Origin: Novimethylophilus sp036504375 | Lineage (GTDB): Bacteria; Pseudomonadota; Gammaproteobacteria; Burkholderiales; Methylophilaceae | NCBI RefSeq assembly: GCF_036504375.1 | Contig: NZ_DASXVH010000027.1 | Location: forward strand, 1-64,000 | Reading direction: 5' to 3' | DNA: 64,000 bases | Shown here: in pieces, positions 17,764-27,104 of the stretch | Layout of the letters: every line of letters begins with the position of its first letter | Position numbering within the stretch: position 1 is the first letter of the stretch | Program-made: the position numbers and the translations under genes | The notes under the pieces: generated by a model | Seen by the model: the letters and a program-made list of their open reading frames with translations, nothing else | Databases searched by the model: none | What the model was told of the DNA's origin: nothing

Positions 17764-18705
17764 ATGCCCGCGCAACCCAATCATTCGCTACCCGTTGGCT
17801 ACCAGCTGCTGGAATACCAGATCGACAAGGTATTGAGCGGCGGCGGCTTCAGCTATGTCTATCTGGCCCACGATAAAGAGGGCAATACCGTGGCCATCAA
17901 GGAATACCTGCCCAGTTCGCTCGCGTTGCGCGACGACGGCGATTGCGTCGTGGCCGCGTCCGATGAGGCGCTGGCAAGCTTCCGTCACGGCCTGAAAAGT
18001 TTTTTCGAAGAAGGCCGCGCCCTGGCCAAGATCGACCACCACAACATCGTGCGGGTAGTGAATTTTTTCCGCGCCAACGAGACGGTATACATGGTGATGC
18101 AGTACGAGCGGGGCCGTTCGCTGCAGGAACATATTCAACTGCAGGCGCAGCCGGTGCCCGAGAATTTTGTCAGACGTGTATTCGGAGAGTTGCTGACCGG
18201 CTTGCGCGAGGTTCACACCCATAAATTGCTGCACCTGGACATCAAACCGGCCAACATCTACATTCGGCTCGACGGTTCGCCGGTGCTGCTGGATTTCGGC
18301 TCGGCGCGGCAGACGCTGACGGAAGCGCAGGTCAAGCTGGCGCCGACCTATACACCCGGCTTCGCCGCGCCGGAGCAGTATCTCGAGCGCGAAAAGCTGG
18401 GGCCGTGGAGCGACGTCTACAGCATAGGCGCTTCGATGTATGCCTGCCTGACGCGCATACCGCCGCTGGCAGCGGACCAGCGCGTCAGGCACGATGCGCT
18501 GGCACCGGCCATCCAGGCGGGACAGGGCATCTATTCCGAACATTTGCTGCAGACGATAGATTGGTGCCTGCAACTGGATTACCTGAAACGCCCGCAAAGC
18601 GTGTTCACGCTGCAAAAAGCGTTGCGCGAAGAAATCCCGGCGATACCGAAGAAGAAATCGCTGCTGTCCGCCATCTGTGACAGGATCAACGGCCTGAAAG
18701 CATGA
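17764..18705 (+). CDS. serine/threonine protein kinase (Hanks type)
   Basis: This is a soluble eukaryotic-like protein kinase of 313 residues. The glycine-rich loop GGGFSYVYL is at residues 26-34 and the ATP-anchoring lysine is Lys46 (VAIKEYLP). The catalytic loop is HLDIKPANI near residues 157-165 (HLD in place of HRD) and the metal-binding DFGSAR lies near 178. The APE motif appears as FAAPEQYL. There is no membrane anchor or extracellular sensor domain. The stop overlaps the start of the PP2C phosphatase (ATGA), so kinase and phosphatase form a matched pair. The targets are unknown. Confidence 0.92.
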   Translation: MPAQPNHSLPVGYQLLEYQIDKVLSGGGFSYVYLAHDKEGNTVAIKEYLPSSLALRDDGDCVVAASDEALASFRHGLKSFFEEGRALAKIDHHNIVRVVNFFRANETVYMVMQYERGRSLQEHIQLQAQPVPENFVRRVFGELLTGLREVHTHKLLHLDIKPANIYIRLDGSPVLLDFGSARQTLTEAQVKLAPTYTPGFAAPEQYLEREKLGPWSDVYSIGASMYACLTRIPPLAADQRVRHDALAPAIQAGQGIYSEHLLQTIDWCLQLDYLKRPQSVFTLQKALREEIPAIPKKKSLLSAICDRINGLKA

Positions 18706-19631
18706 AATTCACCATCTTCCAGAACAGCCGCCAGGGGCCGCGCCAATACAATCAGGACCGCATCGCCTACTGCTACAGCAAGGACGCGATCCTGGCAGTG
18801 GTCGCCGACGGCATGGGCGGGCACCTGTATGGCGAAGTCGCCGCACGCTTCGCGGTGAAGATGCTGACCGAGGCTTTTCAGCACCTGGCGATGCCCATCC
18901 TGGCCAATCCGCTCAAGTTCCTGAGCGACCACATCATCCAGGTCCACGACGCCATCGGACGCCATGCACTGGCCCAGGATTGGCCGGATTGCCCCCGCAC
19001 CACGCTGGTGGCCGCAGTGATGCAGCACGACGAACTTTATTGCGCGCATGTCGGGGATTCACGCCTGTACCATATCCGGGACGGGAAAATTATCTTCCGC
19101 ACCGAAGACCATTCCAAGGTGCGCATGCTCTATCGCAAGGGCCTGATCAGCAAGGCCGAACTGCATACGCACCCGGAGCGCAACAAGGTCTACAACTGCG
19201 TGGGCGGAGAAACCCCGCCGCAAGTGGATTTGGCCGCCAGGCGCGCGTTGTGGAGCGGCGATGTGGTCATGCTGTGCACCGATGGTTTATGGTCGCTGTT
19301 GAGCAGCAACGAAATCGGCGCAGCGCTCAGCAGCGGTGCAGTCACCGACTCCGTGCCGACGCTGCTCGACCTGGCGGAATCCCGCGCCGACCAGAACGGC
19401 GACAACATGAGCGTGATCGCCGTCAACTGGGGCGAGCAGCCGGGCACGCCGCAAATTTCCACCGCCACCATGCCGATGGACCTGACCACGACCATCATGG
19501 GGCCGCTCGAAGATGATTCCTGCGGCACCAATGCCAAAGTTGGCGACGTGCCCGACCTGTCGGACGAAGAAATAGAAAATTCCATAGCCGAAATCCAGGC
19601 CGCCATCAAAAAAATCCCGAAACAATCCTGA
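18702..19631 (+). CDS. PP2C family serine/threonine protein phosphatase
   Basis: This Mn/Mg-dependent phosphatase probably reverses the action of the kinase encoded just upstream. The 309 residues include the PP2C metal-binding motifs VADGMGGH (about 34-41), HVGDSRLYHIRDG, LCTDGLW and QNGDNMSVIAV. The last 70 residues form a low-complexity acidic tail without catalytic motifs, which may be regulatory. It is translationally coupled to the kinase and followed 8 bp later by rph. Confidence 0.93.
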   Translation: MKFTIFQNSRQGPRQYNQDRIAYCYSKDAILAVVADGMGGHLYGEVAARFAVKMLTEAFQHLAMPILANPLKFLSDHIIQVHDAIGRHALAQDWPDCPRTTLVAAVMQHDELYCAHVGDSRLYHIRDGKIIFRTEDHSKVRMLYRKGLISKAELHTHPERNKVYNCVGGETPPQVDLAARRALWSGDVVMLCTDGLWSLLSSNEIGAALSSGAVTDSVPTLLDLAESRADQNGDNMSVIAVNWGEQPGTPQISTATMPMDLTTTIMGPLEDDSCGTNAKVGDVPDLSDEEIENSIAEIQAAIKKIPKQS

Positions 19632-19639
19632 GGAAACCT

Positions 19640-20362
19640 ATGCGCCCCAGCCAGCGTGCGCCAGACCAACTGCGCAACATCGAAATCATCCGCCATTACA
19701 CACGCCATGCCGAAGGCTCGGTGCTGATAAAGTTCGGCGACACCCACGTGCTGTGCACTGCCAGCATAGACGAAAAAGTTCCCGGTTTCTTGAAAGGCAA
19801 GAACCAGGGCTGGTTGACCGCCGAATACGGCATGCTGCCGCGCGCGACCAACACCCGCACCCAGCGTGAAGCGGCTTCGGGCAAGCAATCCGGCCGCACC
19901 CAGGAAATCCAGCGCCTGATCGGCCGCAGCCTGCGCGCGGTGGTGGACTTAAGCCTGCTGGGCGAGCGCACCATCCAGATCGATTGCGACGTGCTGCAGG
20001 CCGACGGCGGCACGCGCACCGCCGGCATCACCGGCGCCTTTGTCGCGCTGCACGATGCGGTCGCTTTCCTGCTGCAAAAACAGCTCATCGCCGTCAACCC
20101 GATCCGCGATTTCATCGCCGCGGTTTCGGTCGGCGTGCATCAGGGCGTCGCGGTGCTGGACCTGGACTATCCGGAAGACTCCGCTTGCGACACCGACATG
20201 AACGTGGTGATGACCGGCAGCGGCGGCTTCGTCGAAATCCAGGGTACGGCGGAAGGCGAGCCGTTCAGCCGTACCCAAATGGAAGCCATGCTGAATTTGG
20301 CCGAGCACGGCATCCGCCAACTGGTCGCACAGCAGAAAGGCGCCTTGGGCCTGCCTCTATGA
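19640..20362 (+). CDS. rph: ribonuclease PH
   Basis: RNase PH trims tRNA 3' ends phosphorolytically. The 240-residue protein has the family N-terminus (MRPSQRAPDQLRNIEI), the GGTRTAGITGAFVALHDA segment and the phosphate/RNA-binding Arg-rich SGRTQEIQRLIGRSLR. It is full length, unlike the frameshifted rph of E. coli K-12. The stop overlaps the rdgB start (ATGA). The order kinase-phosphatase-rph-rdgB-hemW suggests a single transcript. Confidence 0.97.
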   Translation: MRPSQRAPDQLRNIEIIRHYTRHAEGSVLIKFGDTHVLCTASIDEKVPGFLKGKNQGWLTAEYGMLPRATNTRTQREAASGKQSGRTQEIQRLIGRSLRAVVDLSLLGERTIQIDCDVLQADGGTRTAGITGAFVALHDAVAFLLQKQLIAVNPIRDFIAAVSVGVHQGVAVLDLDYPEDSACDTDMNVVMTGSGGFVEIQGTAEGEPFSRTQMEAMLNLAEHGIRQLVAQQKGALGLPL

Positions 20363-20952
20363 CCAGGCTGGTTATCGCCAGCGGCAACGCCGGCAAGCTG
20401 CGCGAAATCGGGCTGTTGCTGCAAGTGCTGGATATCGAGGTGCTGCCGCAATCGGCATTCGGCGTGCCGGAAGCCGAAGAGCCGCATCTCACTTTCATCG
20501 AAAACGCACTGGCCAAGGCGCGCCATGCCAGCCGCCTGACCGGCCTGCCGGCGCTGGCGGACGACTCCGGCATCTGTGTGACGGCGCTGGGCGGCGCGCC
20601 GGGCGTGATCTCGGCGCACTATGCCGGCGAGCCGCGCTCGGACGCCCGCAACAACGAAAAACTGCTGGCCGAGATGCAAGCCCAGGCCGACCGTCGCGCG
20701 CATTACCATTGCGTGCTGGTGCTGGTGCGCCATGCCAACGATCCGCAGCCATTGATCGCCGAAGGCAGTTGGCATGGCGAGATTCTGCGCTCGCCGCGCG
20801 GCGAGGGCGGCTTCGGCTATGATCCGCTGTTTCTCGACTTCAGGCTCGGCAAGACCGGCGCGGAATTGCCGCCGGAACTGAAAAACCGCGTCAGCCACCG
20901 CGGCCGCGCACTCGCGGCGCTGCTGGAAAAACTCAGGCAGTCGCCGCTGTGA
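20359..20952 (+). CDS. rdgB: XTP/dITP (non-canonical purine NTP) pyrophosphatase
   Basis: RdgB removes ITP, dITP and XTP from the nucleotide pool. I chose the ATG at 20359, which overlaps the rph stop and gives 197 residues with the canonical start (VIASGNAGKLREIGLLL). A frame open 375 bp further upstream is ruled out as a shadow of rph. Other family motifs are ADDSGICVTALGGAPGVISA and GEGGFGYDPLF. It is coupled to hemW by a GTGA overlap. Confidence 0.96.
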   Translation: MTRLVIASGNAGKLREIGLLLQVLDIEVLPQSAFGVPEAEEPHLTFIENALAKARHASRLTGLPALADDSGICVTALGGAPGVISAHYAGEPRSDARNNEKLLAEMQAQADRRAHYHCVLVLVRHANDPQPLIAEGSWHGEILRSPRGEGGFGYDPLFLDFRLGKTGAELPPELKNRVSHRGRALAALLEKLRQSPL

Positions 20953-22112
20953 TCCATCTCTCCAGCCTGCCGCCGCTGTCGCTTTACGTCCACATCCCGT
21001 GGTGCGTGCGCAAATGCCCTTACTGCGATTTCAACTCGCACGAGGCGCGCGGCGAAATGCCGCAGCAGGCCTACGCCGACGCGCTGATCCGCGATCTGGA
21101 ACAGGCGCTGCCGCTGGTGTGGGGGCGCCGCGTGCAGACCATCTTTTTCGGCGGCGGCACGCCCAGCTTGTTATCGGAGACCGTTCTCGACGATATCCTG
21201 TGCCGCGTGCGCGCCTTGCTGCCGCTGGCTTACGGCGCCGAAATCACGCTGGAGGCCAATCCGGGCACGGCGGAAGCCGGCAAGTTCAAGGCTTTCCGCG
21301 CTGCCGGCGTGAACCGCCTGTCGCTTGGCATCCAAAGCTTCAACGACGCACACCTGCAGGCGCTGGGACGCATCCACGCCGCCGCCGAGGCTAAGCGCGC
21401 GGTGGAAATGGCGCTCGCCACCTTCGACAACGTCAATCTCGACCTGATGTACGCGCTGCCGCAGCAAAGCCTGGAGCAGGCGCTGGCCGATCTCCGCACC
21501 GCGATAAGCTACGCACCGCAGCACATTTCCGCCTACCACCTCACCATCGAGCCCAACACCGCGTTTCACCACCGCCCGCCGCCCCTGCCGGACGACGATG
21601 CCAGCGCGGCGATGCAGGAGGCCATCGAGGCGGAGCTGGACAGCGCCGGCTATGGGCATTACGAAACCTCGGCGTTTGCAGCCGTCGGCAAGCAATGCCG
21701 CCACAACCTCAACTACTGGCAGTTCGGCGATTATCTGGGCATAGGCGCCGGGGCGCACAGCAAACTCAGTTTTGCCGACCGCATCCTGCGCCAGGCGCGA
21801 CTCAAGCATCCTGCCGCTTATCTCAAAGGGGTGGAGAACGCCGGGCACATCGACAGCGAGCGCACGCTGACACGGCACGACCTGGAGTTCGAGTTCATGA
21901 TGAATGCGCTGCGCCTGACCGGAGGCTTCCCGGTGACGCTATTCCAGGAACGCACCGGACTGCCGATCAGCAACGTCGATGCGGCGCTGGTGGAAGCCGC
22001 GAACAAGGGGCTGATCGAGCGCGACCATTTGCATATCGCGCCTACCGCACACGGGCAGCGTTTCCTCAACGAACTGCTGCAGCTGTTTCTTCCCGACTCC
22101 CGACTAGTGTGA
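20949..22112 (+). CDS. hemW: radical SAM haem chaperone HemW
   Basis: HemW (formerly annotated as oxygen-independent coproporphyrinogen oxidase-like) binds haem and a 4Fe-4S cluster and delivers haem to membrane proteins. In this 387-residue protein the cluster motif is Cys19-x3-Cys23-x2-Cys26, followed by DFNSHE. It lacks the extra N-terminal cysteine-rich region of true HemN. FFGGGTPSLL and GIQSFND are the SAM-binding segments. It starts with GTG at 20949, overlapping the rdgB stop. Confidence 0.95.
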   Translation: MIHLSSLPPLSLYVHIPWCVRKCPYCDFNSHEARGEMPQQAYADALIRDLEQALPLVWGRRVQTIFFGGGTPSLLSETVLDDILCRVRALLPLAYGAEITLEANPGTAEAGKFKAFRAAGVNRLSLGIQSFNDAHLQALGRIHAAAEAKRAVEMALATFDNVNLDLMYALPQQSLEQALADLRTAISYAPQHISAYHLTIEPNTAFHHRPPPLPDDDASAAMQEAIEAELDSAGYGHYETSAFAAVGKQCRHNLNYWQFGDYLGIGAGAHSKLSFADRILRQARLKHPAAYLKGVENAGHIDSERTLTRHDLEFEFMMNALRLTGGFPVTLFQERTGLPISNVDAALVEAANKGLIERDHLHIAPTAHGQRFLNELLQLFLPDSRLV

Positions 22113-22119
22113 ACACGCC

Positions 22120-23496
22120 CTAGAACGGCCGCAGCAGCGGCAACTGGTCGCGTAACTCGAGGACTCCCTGCAACAGCAGGATTTCCTCCAGCACGTCTTT
22201 GCCGAATCCGGTGCGTTCCCCGCCGCGGTTGTCCTGCAGCAAATGTACGAGGAAAGCCTGGGCCTCCGCCGCACCCCAGCCTGCAGTCAGCCGCGCCAGG
22301 ATGTGCGGGAACTCTTCCAGGCTGCGCGCCACCACCATCATCGCCGGCGCAGCGGCTTCCCATTGCGGGGCGATGAGATTGAAAGTCTGGTGGAAGCGCT
22401 GGGCCAGCGCGCTGAACTCCTCTTTGCGGTTAGCGGCGCGCAAAATATCCATCAGATACAGCCAGGGGTTCACCGAAGCGCGCGGATAGGTAGCGATATA
22501 GTCTTGCAGGATGCCGGCGGCATGCTCGTCGCGCCCCAGCGCGACGAAGATCTTGGCTTCCTCGACGATCGAAGTAATCTCGTCCACCGAGATCGAGTTT
22601 TCGTCCACGGCATTATCCGCTGGCTGGCGTGAAGACCACCCGGTTGCGCTGGCCGACCCCGCCTCCGCCGTCGGCGACGACAATGGCGTCAAAGCGTCGA
22701 CCGCCTGCAGCACCCGCAGGCTTTTCCGGCGGCGCAGCCACAGCAGCCAACCGGCCGCCAGCGCTCCCGCCGCTAACGTCAGCAGATGCGCAGGCGCCAT
22801 CGGCAGCGGATTATCGTGCCGAGCCGGGATAGGCGTTGGCGATGCCGCAGGTAGCGCTGATGCGGCCGCGGGCCGCATCAGCGCCTCCCCCAGTTGCCGG
22901 ATATCCGTTTCCAACGCAGCCAACCGCCCGTCTAGGGCCGACTGTGCAGCCTGCAAATCCAGATTGCGCGCGATCAATTCCTGCAGTTGCGCGGGACTCG
23001 GGCTGAGCGCGGACTGTGCGCGCCGCCCCTCTCCCAGTCTCGGCTGGCCTGCTACGGGTAAGACCGATGTTTCAGTTTTTGCAGCTTCCAGCGCAACGCT
23101 CATGCGCAGCCTGGACAACGCGGCGCCCGCCGCCGCGGGCCGCATCGCCGGCGTCGGCCGCACTATGTTGCGCGAGGTTTTGGCAGGCGCAGCCAGCCGC
23201 GAAAGCTGCCTGAGATCCGGCAGCCGGATCGGGGTTTCCCGCTCGAACGGCTGGCGGACGCCGTGCATGGGGAAGACGGAAGAATTCTCGCGCACGGCGG
23301 CGGCAATGAAATGCCGCTGCATCGCGCGGTCGTGCGGATAGATCAAGCTGGCCAGCCGGGCGAGCGACTCGCCCGGCAGCATCGGCCATTCCAGCAACAC
23401 GGCCGGCGGATGCTCGCCGATTTCGTCCGCACCGCCGAGTATGGCCGGGAATATCAGCGCCGCCAGCACCATGAGCAAAACCGCCGCGGCGCGCAA
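22120..23496 (-). CDS. FimV-like inner-membrane protein
   Basis: The 458-residue protein has a signal peptide (1-20) and a LysM-like segment around 35-75 (PGESLARLASLIYP). A Pro/Ala-rich linker follows, then a coiled-coil stretch near 165-200, a membrane helix at about 235-252 and a cytoplasmic helical TPR-like region. This domain order is that of FimV/TspA proteins, which promote type IV pilus secretin assembly and polar signalling in Pseudomonas and Neisseria; here the protein is shorter than usual FimV (about 900 residues). It is convergent with hemW and 5 bp downstream of argH. A link to the MSHA-like locus at 47-59 kb is possible but unproven. Confidence 0.7.
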   Translation of the reverse strand: MRAAAVLLMVLAALIFPAILGGADEIGEHPPAVLLEWPMLPGESLARLASLIYPHDRAMQRHFIAAAVRENSSVFPMHGVRQPFERETPIRLPDLRQLSRLAAPAKTSRNIVRPTPAMRPAAAGAALSRLRMSVALEAAKTETSVLPVAGQPRLGEGRRAQSALSPSPAQLQELIARNLDLQAAQSALDGRLAALETDIRQLGEALMRPAAASALPAASPTPIPARHDNPLPMAPAHLLTLAAGALAAGWLLWLRRRKSLRVLQAVDALTPLSSPTAEAGSASATGWSSRQPADNAVDENSISVDEITSIVEEAKIFVALGRDEHAAGILQDYIATYPRASVNPWLYLMDILRAANRKEEFSALAQRFHQTFNLIAPQWEAAAPAMMVVARSLEEFPHILARLTAGWGAAEAQAFLVHLLQDNRGGERTGFGKDVLEEILLLQGVLELRDQLPLLRPF

Positions 23497-23501
23497 TTGC
23501 G

Positions 23502-24884
23502 TCAGCCCAGCTCTGTTCGCGCCTTCGCGATGGCCTGCCGCACCCGTTCCGGCGCAGTGCCACCGAGATGCCGGCGGCTGGCGAGCGAGCCTTCCGGCGT
23601 CAGCACGGCATAGACGTCTTCATCCGCCAGCGCCGAGAACTGCTTCAGCTCTTCCAGCGGCAGATCGGCCAGATCGCAATCTTTGGATTCCGCATGGCGC
23701 ACCGCGCGCGCGACGGCCTCGTGCGCATCGCGGAACGGCAGGCCTTTTTTCACCAGGTAGTCGGCCAGGTCCGTCGCGGTGGCAAAACCTTCCAGCACCG
23801 CGCGGCGCATCGCCTCCTTGTCCACCTTGACGCCGCGCAGCATGTCGGCATAAATGGCCAGGGTATCGGTCAGGGTATCCGCCGTGTCGAACAGCGGCTC
23901 CTTGTCTTCCTGGTTGTCCTTGTTGTAAGCCAGCGGCTGGCCTTTCATCAAGGTCAGCAATGCGACCAGATGGCCATTGACGCGGCCGGTCTTGCCGCGC
24001 ACCAGCTCCGGCACGTCCGGGTTTTTCTTCTGCGGCATGATAGAGGAGCCGGTGCAGTAGCGATCGGCAATGTCGACAAAGCCGAAGCGCGGGCTGGACC
24101 ACAGGATTAGCTCCTCGGAAAAACGCGACAAATGCGTCATCACCAGCGCGGCCGCAGCGGTGAATTCGATCGCGAAGTCACGGTCGGAAACCGCATCGAG
24201 GGAATTTTCGCACACGCCGTCGAAGCCCAGGCTATGCGCCACCATTTCCCGGTCCACCGGGTAGCCGCTGCCGGCCAGCGCCGCCGCGCCCAAAGGCAAT
24301 CGGTTGATGCGGCGGCGAGCGTCGGCAAAGCGCCCGGCGTCGCGCTTGAGCATTTCGAAATACGCCATCAGATGATGGCCGAACGTCACCGGCTGCGCGA
24401 CCTGCAAATGCGTGAAGCCCGGCATCACGGTATCGGCATGGGCTTCGGCAAGATCGAGAATGGAAAGCTGCAAGGCGCGGATCAGGCTTAAGATTTCGTC
24501 CACCTTGGCGCGCAGCCACAGCCGCACGTCGGTTGCCACCTGGTCGTTGCGCGAGCGCGCGGTGTGCAGGCGCTTGCCGGCATCGCCGACCTTGTCGGTC
24601 AGCCGTTTTTCGATATTGAGGTGGACGTCTTCGAGGTCGAGCAGCCATTCGAAGCTGCCGCTGCGGATCTCGTCGCGGATCTCCGCCATGCCGCGCTCGA
24701 TCGCGGCCAAGTCATCCTGGCCGATGATGCCTTGGGCGGCCAGCATCGCGGCATGCGCCAGCGAGCCCTGAATATCGAACTCCGCCAGGCGCTTGTCGAA
24801 CGTCACCGAAGCCGTATAACGCTTGACCAGCGCATCCACCGGCTCGGAAAACCGCCCCGACCACCCCTTGTTTTTATCTTGCAT
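23502..24884 (-). CDS. argH: argininosuccinate lyase
   Basis: ArgH cleaves argininosuccinate to arginine and fumarate, the last step of arginine synthesis. The 460 residues contain the fumarase/aspartase superfamily signature GSSIMPQKKNPD (about residues 278-289) with the catalytic serine, and HTARSRNDQVATD near residue 107. The N-terminus (WSGRFSEPVDALV) is canonical. It is divergent from the algZ-algR pair with 21 bp between starts, so the promoters must overlap or lie inside coding sequence. Confidence 0.97.
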   Translation of the reverse strand: MQDKNKGWSGRFSEPVDALVKRYTASVTFDKRLAEFDIQGSLAHAAMLAAQGIIGQDDLAAIERGMAEIRDEIRSGSFEWLLDLEDVHLNIEKRLTDKVGDAGKRLHTARSRNDQVATDVRLWLRAKVDEILSLIRALQLSILDLAEAHADTVMPGFTHLQVAQPVTFGHHLMAYFEMLKRDAGRFADARRRINRLPLGAAALAGSGYPVDREMVAHSLGFDGVCENSLDAVSDRDFAIEFTAAAALVMTHLSRFSEELILWSSPRFGFVDIADRYCTGSSIMPQKKNPDVPELVRGKTGRVNGHLVALLTLMKGQPLAYNKDNQEDKEPLFDTADTLTDTLAIYADMLRGVKVDKEAMRRAVLEGFATATDLADYLVKKGLPFRDAHEAVARAVRHAESKDCDLADLPLEELKQFSALADEDVYAVLTPEGSLASRRHLGGTAPERVRQAIAKARTELG

Positions 24885-24905
24885 GCCAGCCCGTCATCTA
24901 TAACA

Positions 24906-25946
24906 ATGAAAACCATGGCTAGTATAAAGCAAAACCCCCGGCCGATTTCGCCTCTACCCCCGCAAGTGGTGCTTCCCAATTTTCGCAATCTGGGCTTCAG
25001 TTTGCGCGTGCTGGTCATCGCCAACCTGATGGGCGCGGCGGCGGCTGTCCTGCGCAGCGAAACGCCGGCCGGCGCCTGGCGGGAACTGCTGTCCGTGTCG
25101 GCATTGATGCAGCCGGTGCTGCTGGCCAGCCTGCTGGCGCTTTATGCGCTGAATGATCCGCTGCTGCGACTGCCTTACCGGCTGGGCGTGCTGGGAGTGC
25201 TGTTGCTGGAACTGGCCATCGCCTCGCTGGTATGGAAATTCATCGCCTATCCTTTCGGCGAGGAAAGCATGGGCAGCCTGCATCGCTGGTGGCTGTTAAC
25301 CCTGCTCGCCAGCGGGGTGCTGCTGGTCTACTTCAATCTGCGCAGCCGCGCACTGTCTCCGGCATTTACCGAAGCCAGGCTGCAGGCGTTGCAGGCGCGC
25401 ATCCGCCCGCATTTCCTGTTCAACAGCATCAACGCGGTGCTGTCGCTGATCCGCAGCGACCCGCATCGCGCCGAAACCGCGCTGGAAGACATGGCCGACC
25501 TGTTCCGCGTGCTGATGGCCGACAACCGCCAGCTGGTGCCGCTGGAATCCGAACTGGCGCTGTGCCGGCAATACCTCGAGCTGGAGAGGCTGCGGCTGGG
25601 CGAACGGCTGCGCATCGCCTGGCATATCGACCATATGCCGGCGGATGCGCTGATTCCCCCCCTGGTGCTGCAGCCCTTGCTGGAAAACGCCGTTTATCAT
25701 GGCGTCGAACCAGCGGGCGAAGGCGGAGAAATCATGCTCAACATCTACCTGGCGCGCGACCAGGTGCACGCCGTGCTTTCCAATCCCTATCGCAAGGAAG
25801 GCACGCATCATGCCGGCAACAAGATGGCGCTGATCAACATCCGCGAGCGCATGGCCCTGCATTTCGATTATGAAGCCAGTCTTACCGCGAATGTTTCGGA
25901 AGACCGCTATCAAGTCCACATCATCTTCCCCTACCGCAAATCATGA
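24906..25946 (+). CDS. algZ: LytS/AlgZ (FimS)-type sensor histidine kinase
   Basis: This membrane histidine kinase of the PF06580 family has 346 residues from ATG 24906 (a second ATG at 24915 is possible; no clear ribosome binding site decides). Four hydrophobic segments lie in roughly residues 30-145. The His_kinase core has RPHFLFNSINAVLSLIR with the phospho-accepting His near residue 168. An N-box LLENAVYHGV lies near 258; the C-terminal ATPase is short. The order argH-algZ-algR-hemC is the same as in Pseudomonas, where FimS/AlgR control alginate and type IV pili. It overlaps algR by 4 bp. Confidence 0.87.
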   Translation: MKTMASIKQNPRPISPLPPQVVLPNFRNLGFSLRVLVIANLMGAAAAVLRSETPAGAWRELLSVSALMQPVLLASLLALYALNDPLLRLPYRLGVLGVLLLELAIASLVWKFIAYPFGEESMGSLHRWWLLTLLASGVLLVYFNLRSRALSPAFTEARLQALQARIRPHFLFNSINAVLSLIRSDPHRAETALEDMADLFRVLMADNRQLVPLESELALCRQYLELERLRLGERLRIAWHIDHMPADALIPPLVLQPLLENAVYHGVEPAGEGGEIMLNIYLARDQVHAVLSNPYRKEGTHHAGNKMALINIRERMALHFDYEASLTANVSEDRYQVHIIFPYRKS

Positions 25947-26686
25947 GCGCGTCACTCAAGGTATTGATCGCGGATGATGAAACCCCGGCCCGCAACAGGC
26001 TGAAGGCGCTGCTGGCGGAAATTCCGAACGTGGTGGTGACCGGCGAGGCAGGCAACGGCCGGGAAGTGCTGTCGTGCGCTGCGGAGTTGCTGCCGGACGT
26101 GCTGCTGCTCGACATCCGCATGCCGGTCATGGACGGCATCGAGGCTGCGGAACATGCGCAAAAGCTGTTTCACCCGCCGGCCGTCATTTTCACCACGGCG
26201 TACGACACGCACGCGCTGCAAGCCTTTGAACTCAACGCGGTCGACTACCTGCTCAAACCGATCCGGCTGGAACGCCTGCGCGCCGCGCTGGCCAAGGCAC
26301 AGGTGCTGCGCCCGGCGCAAATCGAGGCGCTGCACAGTTTGGCGCCGCAACGTACCCACTTCAGCATCCACGAACGCGGTCGCATTCTGCTGGTGCCGGT
26401 GCCGGACGTCATCTACCTGCGCGCCGAACTCAAATACCTGACGCTACGCACGGCAACACGCGAATACCTGCTGGAAGACTCGCTGAACCGCATCGAACAG
26501 GAATTCCCCGAGCGTTTTCTGCGCATACACCGCAGCTGCCTGGTTTTGCGCGACGCGGTGCAGGGTTTCGAACGCCGCCAGGAAGAAGATGGCGAAACGC
26601 ACTGGGTAGTGTTGCTGAAAGGGTTGACGGAAACGATGCCGGTAAGCAGGCGCCAGCAGCACATCCTCAAGGATTTCACCGGCTGA
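25943..26686 (+). CDS. algR: LytTR-family response regulator AlgR
   Basis: The 247-residue regulator has an N-terminal receiver (1-120) with the acidic pair DDE near residue 12, the phospho-acceptor Asp near 56 in LLLDIRMP, and the conserved Lys in LLKPIRLERL near 110. A C-terminal LytTR DNA-binding domain follows (about 145-245). It is coupled to algZ by ATGA. In Pseudomonas AlgR binds sites upstream of minor pilin genes. Whether the pilin-like genes here (57.7-59.5 kb) carry such sites cannot be told by eye. Confidence 0.9.
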   Translation: MSASLKVLIADDETPARNRLKALLAEIPNVVVTGEAGNGREVLSCAAELLPDVLLLDIRMPVMDGIEAAEHAQKLFHPPAVIFTTAYDTHALQAFELNAVDYLLKPIRLERLRAALAKAQVLRPAQIEALHSLAPQRTHFSIHERGRILLVPVPDVIYLRAELKYLTLRTATREYLLEDSLNRIEQEFPERFLRIHRSCLVLRDAVQGFERRQEEDGETHWVVLLKGLTETMPVSRRQQHILKDFTG

Positions 26687-26696
26687 AACGAAGCGC

Positions 26697-26966
26697 TCAC
26701 TTCACTTTGCTGCGCTCCCTGAATACGCGCTCCAGCGCCGGAACCAGAATGGCGAGGTCCTGCCCGGCCAGGCGGGGATAAGCCTCGCGCAAGGCGGAAT
26801 AGGCATGGCGCGTCATCGGCTGGCCGCCCCAACCCTGCTTGGGGTCGATGAAAGGCAGCGCCAGGGCATACGCTTCCTCGAAAATCTCACGCACATAGAC
26901 ATGAACGCGCCGGTTTTCGTCAGCTTGCGCCTGGCCCGACGGCGTATCTTTATCGTTACCAATCAT
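26697..26966 (-). CDS. conserved small hypothetical protein
   Basis: The function is unknown. The 89-residue soluble protein contains a central aromatic/acidic stretch (VREIFEEAYALALPFIDP), a GWGGQPMTRHAYSALREAYP segment and a basic C-terminus (RERSKVK). No membrane segment or cysteine is present. It is convergent with algR (10 bp between stops) and divergent from hemC. I judged it real because codon use resembles its neighbours, it starts with ATG and no better frame covers the region. Its family was not identified. Confidence 0.6.
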   Translation of the reverse strand: MIGNDKDTPSGQAQADENRRVHVYVREIFEEAYALALPFIDPKQGWGGQPMTRHAYSALREAYPRLAGQDLAILVPALERVFRERSKVK

Positions 26967-27104
26967 TATCTTTGAAATTCCGATTTAAGACAAAACAGTG
27001 TGAATTGGCTATCTTATATGTAAATCAGCAGCTTGTGTTAGGCGGGGCGCCTCGCCCGCACTATCCCATGCTAAAATTCCAATTTTGACCGGACGGCTAC
27101 TTTC

